The notes beneath the pieces were generated by a model. The model was not told the origin of the DNA. It ran no database searches and saw nothing but the letters and a program-made list of their open reading frames with translations. DNA of 64,000 bases from Heloderma charlesbogerti (taxonomy: Eukaryota; Chordata; Lepidosauria; Squamata; Helodermatidae): assembly GCA_026122225.1 (NCBI GenBank), contig JANEZZ010002068.1, forward strand, positions 1 through 64,000, given 5' to 3'. A program made the position numbers and the translations under genes. Below, in pieces: positions 42,401 to 54,400 of this stretch. Every line of letters starts with the position of its first letter. The stretch's first letter is position 1.

Positions 42401-45400
42401 CTGTAGAACGGAGCAGGGTGTTGCTGGCAAATGGCAACATACATCATGTTGAAATAGAATCATAGGGTTGGAAGGGGCCTACAAGACCATCGAGTCCAAC
42501 CCCCTGCTCCATGCAGGAAGCCTGCTTCCCAGGCGGTCTCCCATCCAAGTACTAACCAGGGCTGACCCTGCTTAGCTTCCGAGATCAGACAAGATCAGGC
42601 GCATCCAGCCCTTTGCTCATCTTATGAGCAGGTGTGTGAATCCCTGGTGTTGCGGATGCATTATTAGGTGCTGTAACAGTGTTGGTGGAGTAGATATGAG
42701 GACAAAAGTTGGCACGGGCTGGTTCCTGGGTCTGTATCTCTGTTACGTGGTCTGCTGTTGCTGGTGAGTAGCTCTTGTAGGTTGGGAGACTGGCTGTATG
42801 CAAGTACAGGCCTACCACCCAAGGCCTGTGAGAGGAAAGCGTCATTGTCCATGACGGGCTGCTGATTATTGGTACAGTCGAGTGGTGTGAGATGGGAATT
42901 CTGTAGCTCTCTTCAGATGTTCGACCCAAACAGGATAGACTAGGCGCACAAGGAGGGCAAGGGGCCGTCCATGCCACCCCCATCAGTTCAGCCCTTGCCA
43001 TGTTGAGCAGATGAACAGGAGCACCAACTCTGTTGCTCCCCTTGGCATTTCTCCTTCAGTCGAACATAAGAACGGCCCTGCTGGAATCCGTCTATTCCAC
43101 CGCCCTGCTTCACCTGCGTTCTGTGAAGTAGTACGTTGTTTTGCCCGTCCTGAACCGCGTGCCAAACAATGTCATGGGGTGACCCTGATTTCTAGCATTA
43201 TGCAAGAGGCAGAGAAACCTAGATATCTCCTTTGCCCCAGAGTGCAGCGATTACTTTGCTGTTGGCATAAACTCCCTTTCCAAGTGTCGGTGTCTTTTTA
43301 AAGTGCATTTTGACGGGTGAACAGGACTCTTGGCCAAATGAACAAAGGCCAGCCTGCAGAGTTGCTGTTAGGCCTCACTTACTTGTTCAGATTTCGCAGC
43401 CACATTTCAGACTGCTTTAAAGTGCATGACTTCTTGTTTGTATCAACCTGGTATGTTTTGCCACTGCGTTCTACGAGCTCTCTGTAGACAGACATGCCCT
43501 TTGGGCGTCTCTGGGAAGCTTGCAGAGCTTTTCAGAGAGCAAGCAAGGCAGCCGTTCTAATAGCTGAATGTTGCTCAGCCTGCCTGGTATGTGCAGGACA
43601 CATTGCAACACACACTGTGCACATAATTGAAGCAATTTAAAGTTCTATGGGTGGGGGGGGGAGCCATGACTCAGTTCAACTAGAAATGTGCAAGTTGCAT
43701 TGGGAAGACCCTTATCAAGAGGTGAATCAGGGCAGCGTCAGGTTGACAACTTGCCAGACATCACACCGAAAGAACAATTCCACTTCTGTGCGTGAGATCA
43801 CATAAGCACATCAGGTGAACGTTCAATCTGCAGATCTCTCTCTGAAGGCACCTGGGACATTTTGAAGCAGGCCCCTGTCCCTGCAAAGCAACATGGATGG
43901 ATAGGAGCGATTTTTAAGTTGTCAGCATAAATCAAATGCCCCATTTTGAAATGCATGTTTTTCTGAACTTGAATCCGTCTTAATTGGTTGCTAAACAAGG
44001 TAGATACATTGGCTGACAGCTAACCTAGAGCCAGTAAGAACAGGGTGTGCCTTGGCTTTAACAGAAGAGAGAAAAACAACCCTTGAGTGCCTTGTAACCT
44101 GTAAGTGTTAGCACAGTATGCTATCTCTCTCTCTTCCCCCCCCCACACACACACACGCCCCACCCCAAATCTTCAGCCTAGTCCTTGTTGGGACATTCCT
44201 TCTGCAAAGCTGTTTGTTTATGAAGCCAACAGGTATAATAAGTGAACACTTTCCGCTTTGTTCCTTTGAGCACAATAGGAATGCCATCTAAATCTGGGCC
44301 CTGCTTTTGATCTCCTTCTGCTACTGACCAAGCCTTCCAGCATCTGGGGTCTTAACCCTAATTGCTTCAGGTAAGGCTTAGTAAAGTGGACTTTGTGCTC
44401 AGCCCTGGTAAAACATTTTCTGGTGTTTTTTTGCCTGACTCTGTACTGCTGACTTGGGTAAGAGTCTGCAAGGGTGTGCATGCCCTGTTGCACTGCTGAG
44501 AGAATGAGGGCATCGGGGGCTCACGAAGAGAGCAAGTCCACAGAGAGCTGGTGAAATACACAGGCAACAAGGAACCCCACACAATGCTCTCGAGTCACTA
44601 TGGCCAAGCTGTGTCCCAGTTCTCCAGTTTGGGTCAGCTGACCATATGGGCTGTGTGAGGGTAGGCAAAGGAACACTTGTTTCCCCTGTGTGCTGTGCGT
44701 GAGGATGTGCGCTGGTTGTGACAGGTCCATTCTCTGTAATTGTCCAAAAAGCCTTGTCTCTGTACCTTGGCGTGCCTTAATAGAGGAACTGGCTGGATTC
44801 GCCATGACGGCAAACTCTCTTGGCAGTGGCTAAACGATGCAGGGTCTGACAGTTGGCACAGACAATGCGTCACTGTCTTCATCGTTAATGTGTCTCTGTA
44901 TGACCTGCGTTACTGAGTTATTGCCCCCCCTTTTTTTCTCAGAAGAAATGGAGGCGCAAATAGACTGGACCAAGGCACAGGTGGGAACTCTCAGCCCCGC
45001 AAGGACTTAGATCTTTGTCAGAATGTCACACACAAAACCCAGTTCTGCCTGCACACCCCCATTGCTCACGGGCAGCTGCCTCCCAAACTGAAGGCACCCG
45101 GGAAGTGCTTGCTTGTGCGTGCCAGACTTCAAGTGGGAGTCGGGCCTTCCCCGTGAACCCATTTCTGAAGGCCATCTCCAACGAGAAAAGCAACACTCTT
45201 TTGTAGATTCTCAGCCATGCCTGCGATGGCCGTGTGCAAAAATGGTGCAAATCTTGGCCACTGTCCACTGCTTTATGGCACTGCTGATAAGGGAGGCATT
45301 TGGAGCTGTGATGTTGGGCTGGGTTGTCTTTAAGCAAGACCTGAGGTGCATGTGAAGTCTCTCACTGCCTCTGACGCTTGTCGGTCTGCTGAGAGATCCT

Positions 45401-48400
45401 GATTTGGGGAAGGGCACGGTGATCCAACAGGGACCGGAGTGCTCTGACTGGGGGACGCTGGGACTTGAAGTCCACCAGGGTGAGGGAGCCTGCACTAGAG
45501 AGTGCAAGATTTTCCTGGGAATGTTGGCTGTATCCTGTTTCTCCGTAGGCAGTCACTGTCTTTTGAGGGAAGGAAAGGTATGTATGTGTGTGGGGGGGTC
45601 TCCATTCTCTGTTTACTTCAGTCCTTTCCACATCTTGTAACAGAATCAGTAGTTCCAGGAGCAAGTGTACCTCTTGAGTCCCCCTTGCATCTTTTTAAAA
45701 GCCGCTAATTTCTTTCTGTCCCCGAATGCGCCCCTTTTGCTTTAATGCTTTGCACTGACGCCTCTCCAACTCCTAGCTGGCTTTGTCAAGTCGCCGCTGT
45801 CTCAAAAGAAACTGACCCAGGACAAGGTGGAGCTGCACTGTGAGGCCGTCGGCAAGCCCGTGCCCGAGATCCAGTGGTGGTTTGAAGGGGCCGAGCCCAA
45901 CGAGACTGCCATCCAGCTGTGGGATGGGGCCTGGCAGGACCGAGTCCAGATCAACGCCACCTACAAGCACCACTCTACCAGCGCCATCTCCGTCGCCAAC
46001 CTCACGCTCAACGACTCTGGCACATATGAGTGCCGGGCCAGCAACGACCCCGATCGCAACCACTTGTCGAAGAGCCCCAAAGTCAAGTGGGTCCGTTCCC
46101 AGGCAAACGTGATTGTCACTGAGCGTGAGTGGCGGCCCCCAGGCGCCGGCATCGCCGGTGCCCTCACCCCTCTTTTGACAGTGTCCTGTGACTTCCCAAG
46201 AACCCCCCAGCACCTTCCCACCCTTAGTGTGTAGAAATCAGAGCAACTTCGCTTCCTTCCATGAACCCCTCTCTCTGCCGCTCCATCCAAAACACACTAC
46301 TGGATGATCGTGGACCTTTGGGGACCTGATTTGCCTGCCTCTTGCTCCTTGGTGTGCCTCTTCGGACATGCAGAATTGAGGGCCTTGGCTCTGCTTCCCA
46401 CAGCCCTTTCCCTTCAACTCTCCCCTAGTTTTCCTTCCTGAACATCAACAGTCTCGGTCCTTGTATGCTTTTCCTGATTTGCTTAAGGGTGCGAGTGGAG
46501 GGGATTAAAACTGCCTTTTTGCTTGGTACAATTGCAACCATTTGTGAAATGGCCTTGCTGTCTCTGTGCACCGCTTGGTAACGTGACTCGTTGTCTGGGC
46601 TGTGTAGTGACTGGTTAGTTTGTTCCCCCCCGCCGCCCATGCAGAGCTGAAAGTCCAGCTTTCCCAGCAGCAAGGGAAACGTCTTGCTTAATGGCAGAAG
46701 CGTTGAACACACAAATCGGACTTGACACGTCTCCATTTGGATTTTGATGCGAGAACACTTCTCGCTCTTGCCGCATCCTGTTGTCGGTGGTTTTCAAATT
46801 CTGTTCAGAGCTGCCCTTTCCCCCTCCCCCCCGCCCCACAGTTCCTTGGAAGGTTATGAAGCCTTCCTGAATGAGAGGATCAGGAATGGCAGATCAGGGA
46901 AACAATCCCCACCCCACCCCCAGTGTACAGCCTCAGGGGAACAGTATGTGGGGAGGTAAACACTCTGTTCATGTGAGGTCTGGCCAGAACCCCTTATGAA
47001 CTAGACACATGTTCTAAAGCAGCTGTCCCTGACTTTGTGCCCTCCAGATGTGTTGAACTACAACTCCCAGCATCCTCCAGGCAGCCGTGGCTACCTGGGG
47101 GATGCTGAGAGTTGTAGCTGAACACATCTGGAGGATGTCAGGTTTGGGAAAGTTGTAGTAGAAGGTGTTCCTGCAAGCAGCTGGGCTTTGCTAGCAAACA
47201 TTCAGGAGGGCCTCCTGTGAGGAGCAGTTCCCCAAATGAAGGGAGTTTGAAAACCACTGCTCTTCGTCATGAATTAAAAAAAAACCAAAAAACGTTTCAA
47301 TCATTCTAGATAGGGAGCTCCTCCTTTAGGAGCCAAGTCTCAAGCATGTCTTTCAGCCCTGTTGAGTACCTTGTCTCGGAGGGGGAAGTGTGGGTCGGGT
47401 TAGGGGAAAGAAATGTCCACCACCAGCGTTGCCTTGAAATTGGAAGCTCTTCTTGGATATGACAGTTGGCCAAGATCAATGTTTGGTGCTCCAGTTCAGG
47501 GTGTAGAGATCTCTCTCTTGGAGGGTTTCATGATATATGGCTGCTTGCAGCCCTGTATAGGGGATGATCGTATATTAACTCAGTCTGGTTAACACCAGAA
47601 GAAACAGACAACCACGTGGTGCCCACACGTACTCTGTGCAAATGATCTGGTGTCGTCCAGATCTGCCAGTCCTCATGAGCCAGGCGGCACGATGCGGATC
47701 CTGTCAGTGACTGTCTTGTGTCTGTAGTCACGCCTCCAAAGATGTGGAGGGCCCCCGGGTACGGGGGTTGGCCTCGACGGTCTTACAGGCCCCGTCCAAC
47801 CCTACTATTCTGTGATTCTATGAGACGGGCACTTCTGTTGACACACAGGGCCTTGAGTCAGTAGTAGGAAAGGAACCTGGCTTTCCAGCCTGTAATGGTG
47901 AGAGGGCGTTGCCTTCTGTGGCCACTGAACCTGACAGCCCCACATAACGCCTATCTATCTATTTAATTTTTATACCACCCAATAGCCGAAGCTCTCTGGG
48001 CGGTTCACAAAAATTACACCAAAAAGCACACAGTAAAACAATATAAAACATAAAAACCGCAATAGAACAATACAGCCAGAATAAAACTTAGCAGCAATGC
48101 AAAGGTTTAAAATACAGATTTAAAACAGCAAAGCTAAAAGTCTAGAAAGCTAAAATGATGGGAAAATAAAAAGAAGAGGATGCCTAGGAGAGGCAGACAG
48201 TAAGAAACCTTTCCAGCTTTCTCCTCTCCCCACTGCGAGAGGTTTGAACCTAAAGGATTTTAAAATGGCGGGACATGAGACAAGTTGCTTGAGGTCTGCA
48301 TTTGGCCTAGAGGCTTTCACTTGCCTGTTGCTGTCCTGGTCCGGCCTCCCCCACACCAGCACTCTCTAGATGTGCTGGCCTACAACTCCCAGCATCCCCC

Positions 48401-51400
48401 GTGGCTGGCTGGGGAATGCTGGGAGTTGTAAGCCAACGCATCTGGAAGGCACTGACTTTGCAAAGGCTGCCCGTCATGTCTCTGTTAGAGCCATCTTAAG
48501 AATCTCCATCAGATTGCTGCTGCCAGCACAAATCTAAATGTCAAATGATTTGGCACTTTTAAAATGCCCTGAGCGCACATGGCTGGGATGGAATGGTGAT
48601 GAGCATCTCTTCTGAAGAGTTCAGGATGTTCAGATGTGGCCTGAAGGGGCGGGGGGGGCGGAGAGCTGATCAAGCCTATTGCCTCCTTTTTCCCCAAACC
48701 CACAAAGATTATGCCCAGAATAAGTTCTGCGAGCCAGATTTGCATAACCTACTCTGCTTCCTTTATTCCGAGAGCAATATTTAATAATAGTTCACCGGGT
48801 TACTTTGGGCCTGTCACAGACTCTCAGCCAGCCTACCTCACGGGGTTATTGCTATGAGGATAAAATGGAGAGGAGGAGGAGAATGTAAGCTACCTTGGGT
48901 TCCTTGCAAGAGGGAAAAAGGCAGGGAATAAATGCAATTAAATAAAATAATGTCTCTTCTGAAGAGTCCAGGAGAGCAATATTTGCCGTTGGCCAGGGCT
49001 GGGATAGGCAGTGAGCGTGGAAGGTGCGGTTGTGGTCACCTCCACCTTCTGATCTCTGGACGCTTTCCCTGGAGCCCATCCGGGAGTGTTAACCCCACTT
49101 CATTTCACTGTGTGGCCAGTAATCGTGCTCTTTGACACCTCGGGCGTTTGCTTTGAATGTTAGGAGCTAGGCAAGGCCTAGAAGCAAGTCCAAGCCACCG
49201 TATATCGCTTTCCCAACGCTTCCAGGTGACCATGCCACGTTCTCACTGCAAGCTGCTGGAGCAGGCCACCGGGGCTGCATTGTCCTCACCTCTCTTCCTT
49301 CTCTTCTCCCGAACCAGGTCCCATAATCTCCTCCTCTCCAGACATCACTGGGGGCTCCAACGTGGCCCTTTTCTGTAACATAAGCGAGCCACCATCAGTC
49401 ATCAGAGGTCACTACTGGATGAAGGGGGAGACGAAGCTGGAGTCGAACGGGACTTCTTCAGAGTTCACCTGGTACACGTAGGTGTCTCTGGATTGGACCC
49501 TGCCTGGGTTTGTTTTGGGCTCTCTGTCTCTGGGTGGGCGGGTTCCCTCCAAATCCCAAATTGGGAAACACGTTTCGTCAGCTTGCAGAAGCTTTGCGAG
49601 TGCTGGTGCCCCCAAAACGAGTCCCTGCCCTGCTTAGTACTGCGGAATGCATGTCAAGCCAAGCCCAGATTTGTAGCAGCTAGGGCCTCCCCCCCATTTC
49701 CCCTTCAGCACAAAACCAGGTGCATTGACTTGGCAGGAAGTCCCAGGTTGGGGAAGTCTGAACTACAGTGACAGGCAAGGAACCTGTGCTTGCATTCCGT
49801 GGGATTTATTCCCAAGAGAGCGTGCACACAATTGTAATGAGCCTTTGACGGCGTCTGTACAGGAGGTCAGAGACTCCTCTGTGCTCCTCTCTCTAATCCA
49901 AACTTTTAGATCTAGAAGAGGGGGGCCAAGGGCTTGGTTTGGTGAGCTTGGAGTGCCTCGGCCGCCAAAACTGCCAGCCCCAGCCTTTCTCTAGCTTGGG
50001 TCTTGTTTGTCATTGTCCTGACTCCCCTGAAGCTCAGTGCTGTTGTGGGGACAATCCCTGCCCCCTTCCAAGATAGAGAAGAAGGCTGGTGGGGGCGGGG
50101 GGGGGGCATTTGGGGTCCGTTGCTTGAGCAATGAAGCACCCACCATGCTGAGGGCCCGAAGCAGAAATCTGGATTGCTGCATGCATTGAGGAGGTCTCTA
50201 AAGGCTTCTGCTGACCCATGTTTTGCAAAATACTGCAAAAGGCCCCAATATTGCAGGGGTCTGTAAGGCAGGGAGATGGAGCCCCTGTTATCGGAGCTTG
50301 AGAGGAGGGAAGCCCACATGGTCCCTGTCTTCCGTTCTCTCCCGATGCCTGCCGGGGTGCACAGCCCGAGGTCTAGCTGTGCGTTCTGGGTTGCCTCGCA
50401 GGAATGAGGTGCTTGGCGAGGGCTTGACACAATGAAGGTGTCATCCATCAGCCTTGCTGAAACAAAGAGAAATCCCTGCAGGGGGTGGGGTTCTTCTGGC
50501 ACAATATGTGGACTTTTGCAAGCCAGGCCAACCTGCAGAACAATGCTTTGTGCTGCAAACGAGATGCAGAGCCCAGGATCAAGTGGCCGCCTTTTGTGAA
50601 GGAGTTCAGCCCGTGTCTGTAAGACCTGTTGTGGGTCATGTTCCTTAACTACCTCCTCTCTTGGTTTCACAAATCCTCTTCTCGGTAGCTTGAGAGTTCT
50701 GTTTCCTGCAAACCCATTTCCCTTTCCTCCTGTGCCCAGAGCGTTGTCCTCTGCACAGCCCAATGGCTCACTGCCCCAGCCGTTGCCTTCCCAGAAACCG
50801 AAACAGTGCCCTAACTGTGATGGTCGTCCTTTCCCTGTTGGCGGCAGCCCAGCCGGCTCGAGAGGCATCACATCCTTTCCAGGTGACTGAGCCGATGTGC
50901 CTCTCTCCCCATAGCGACAGGGAGCTGGCCGAGGATTAACCTATTTATACCCCAGCCTCCCTCACATATCCTTGGTTCTCTGGCTGGGCTCCATGTGTAT
51001 GTGTGGAAAGCAGGTCCAAGCCTGGGAGATCGAAGGAAACGGGGGTTTGCCCTTCCCTGTGTAGTAAAAGAGCTGCACCCCTTCCTGCAGCACACAGCAG
51101 CCTCCCCTCCCCGGAAAGAATTGACATCTCATGTGTATGTGGTCTGGCTGATCCATAAAATCCCATCAGAACAAGCTTCCTAACTGAGACACCAGTGTCA
51201 GAGTTACCTCTAAGCACAAGATGGATTATGTTCCCCACCCACCCCTCCCTTCCCTGTGTTTTTAAAGCTCTGAAGGTATTGGCCTCATTCAGTAAGAGGG
51301 TATTTAATTCTGAATGGGAATGGATTATCTGCAGTGCTCCTGCCTATTCCCTAGTTCCATGTGTTTTCTCTCTTTTCCTCCTCTCCCCTGCCTGCAAGCA

Positions 51401-54400
51401 AATGATTTTTCTGTAAGCTCACTTGGGAGTAAATATGCCCAGCCCCTGTGTGTGTGTGTTGGGGGGGGGGGGGGCGGTATTTTACTTGGGGACTTGGTCC
51501 TTTAAACCATGGGTGGGGAAAGCAACCACTTTTCGCCTGAGAGCCAAATTGGCCCCAAGCTGGAATGTGGGGGGATTCCATGCTACTAAAGGGCACAGTG
51601 TTCATTCATTCATTCATTCATTCATTCCATTTCTATACCACCCAATAGCCACAGCTCTCTGGGCGATACACAAGAATTAAAACCAAAAAGCGCAGGATAA
51701 AACAGTGTAAAATACAAAAGCATTAAACCCACAATAGAGCAATACAACCAGAATAAAACCTTGCAGCAATGCAGAGATTTAAAATACAGATTTAAAACAC
51801 CAAAGCTAAAATACTAGAATGCTAAAATGCCTGGGAGAATAAAAAGGTCTTCGCCTGGTGCCAGAAGGAATACAACGTAGGTGCCAGGCAAACCTCACTA
51901 GGGACCTCATTCCACAGCTGGGGTGCCACAGCAGAAAAGGCCCTCCTCCTAGTAGCCACCCGCCTCACTTCCTTTGGCAGGGGCTCAGAGGAGAGCTGCT
52001 GAGGATGATCTTGAGGTCTGGGCAGGCACATATGGGAGGAGGCGATCCTACAGAGAACCTGGCCCCAAGCCATTAAGGGCTTTGAATGTTAACACCAGCA
52101 CTTTGAATCGGGCCCGGAAATGGACTGGCAGCCAGTGCAGCTGGAAAAGTACAGACGCACATGAGGCCATCAGTCCCGGCTGTTGAGTTGTGGCAGGCTG
52201 CATGCCCTCCCTGACACGCTTGTTTTCATTCCAGGATCCCAAAAGTGGATCACGAAACCTCAGGGGTGTACCACTGCATCTTTGACACCACTCCGCTCTC
52301 AAAAGGGACTGTGCACGTGAAAGGTAACTATTGTAGAGACATGAGCACTCTCCTTGCTCCCCTTCTCTAACAGCAGCAGTTTCACTGCTTGGGCGGGATA
52401 GCTAATACCCTGAAGATGGGAACAAAATTCAAAGTGATCTGGATAGGTTGGAGCATTGGGCTGAAAACAACAGAATGAAATTTAATAGGGATAAATGCCA
52501 AGTTCTGCACCAAGGAAAAAGAAACCAAATGCACACTTACAAGATGGGGGAGACTTGGCACAACAATACCACAAGCTAGAAAGATGTCAGCATCGTGGTA
52601 GATTACAAGCTGAATATGAGCCAACAATGTGATGTAGCTGCAAAAAAGGCAAATGCTATTTTGGGCTGCATTAATAGAAGTATAGCTTCCAAATCCCATG
52701 AAGTACCAGTTCTCCTCTACTCAGTACTGGTTAGGTCTCATCTTGAGTACTGCTTCCAGTCCTGGGCTTAAAGAAGGATGCAGACAAACTAGAGAAGGTT
52801 CAGAGGAGGGCAATGAAAATGATCAGGGGACTGGAAACGAAGCCCATGAGGAGAGATAGAAAGAACTGGGCATGTTTAGCCTTGAGAAGACCAAGGGGAG
52901 ATAGAATAGCACTCTTCAAGTACTTGGAAGGGTATCATGAAGGCCAGGATCTCTTCTCGACCATCCCAGAGTGCAGGACACGGAATAATGGGCTCAAGTG
53001 ACAGGAAGCCGGATTCCGGCTGAACGTCAGGAAAAACGTCCTGACTGTTAGAGCAATACGACAGTGGAACCAACTACCTGGGGAGGTAGTGGGCTCTCCC
53101 ACACTGGAGGCCTTCAAGAGAAAGCTGGGCAGCCATCTGTCAGGGATGCTTTCACTTGGATTCCTGCATTGAGCAGGGGTTGGACTCAGTGGTTTTCCAA
53201 CCCTACTATTCTATGATTCTATGAGGTTGAACTTGGGAGCAAAGGGCTGGTTTTGTTTGTACCTTGCCACTTCAGCAGGGAGTGAACTGCTGCTGTTCTC
53301 GGCTTTGTGTTCATCTTGGAAGAAAAATAGCACTTCTTCCTCCTTGTTTTGCACCGAATGTTTTGTTTTGCTCCTTTGTTTGGAGGTGTCCAAATACTGA
53401 GCTACATGAACCAGTGCTCTGACTCGATATAAGGCAACTTCCCATGTTCCTCCAGCCTTGCAAATCATAGAATAGTAGGGTTGGAAGGGGCCTACAAGGC
53501 CATCGAGCCCAACCGCCTGCTCAAATGAGCCAACAAAAGTTAGTCTACAAATTTTTTACTAGCCCGTCTGCCTGCACTTAGCCACAGAAGTCATTTCTGA
53601 CCCCAGCAGCCTGAAAAGGGGCAGGGGCAGTTTGCTGAAAATTTCTTTGCTGGTCGCCTGCTGGCAAACCCTGTTCGCCACAGGTGAGTGAGTGCTTTCT
53701 TGCTCCGCAGCCTTCTCTGGTCCCATCACTGCCCTTCACCTGCCGGCTTCTCTTGTCTCTTTTGCAGTCAAACCACACGTGTTTGCCTACAAGAAGTCAG
53801 AACACGCGAACGAGGGTGATACCGGGCTGCTGACTTGCAAGACCAATTCCTACCCTCCTGTCACCCAGTGGTCATGGTTCAAGATGGTCAACGATGTGCC
53901 CCAGGTGAGTGTCTTGGCTGAAGCAAATATTTCGCCCCTCGGTCCCTGTGCAAAACGGGTGCAATCCTGTGGGCTTGGTGCAGGCAGAACTGTGTGATCC
54001 ATCTATGTGCAGCACCCTGTTTCCAGAAGGTTCCAGAATCAATCTCGGGTTTCTCCGAGTACAGCTAGGTAACAGTCCTTCCTGAAACCCTGGAGGGCTG
54101 CTGCTGCCAGTCGTAGAAAATGCTTTGCTACAGGGAGCTTTCACACGCACCCCAAACCCATGCAAAGATGTGAACTTGTGTTCAGACGTGGAATTGGGTC
54201 TCCTGTTGAGCAGAAATACGGTGCCCATTTTTAAAGACTTCTTCTCTGTAAACATGGACAGTTTTAAAATAGATGAGACCCATTCATGGAGGCAAAGTTT
54301 TATCAGTAGCGACTATTCAGGGCGACAGTGTATTACCTCCAGGACCAGAGGTGGCATGCCTTTCCACACCAGTTGCTGAGGAACATGGACGGATGGGTGC

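Larger units (their letters stand above)
46125..49317. other. BSG intron 2, repeats only
   Basis: Palindromic ACAACTCCCA copies lie at 47028-47158 and 48350-48462, a CR1 tail at 47752-47823, an L2-like 3' UTR at 47950-48215 and a SINE tail at 48785-48950. No further exon seen. Confidence 0.6.
49478..52234. other. BSG intron 3, repeats and a long antisense frame
   Basis: Contains an uninterrupted minus-strand frame of 319 codons (49912-50871) with no known family, short tandem runs at 51450-51476 and 51601-51628, and an L2-like element ending close to exon 4. No further BSG exon. Confidence 0.5.
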
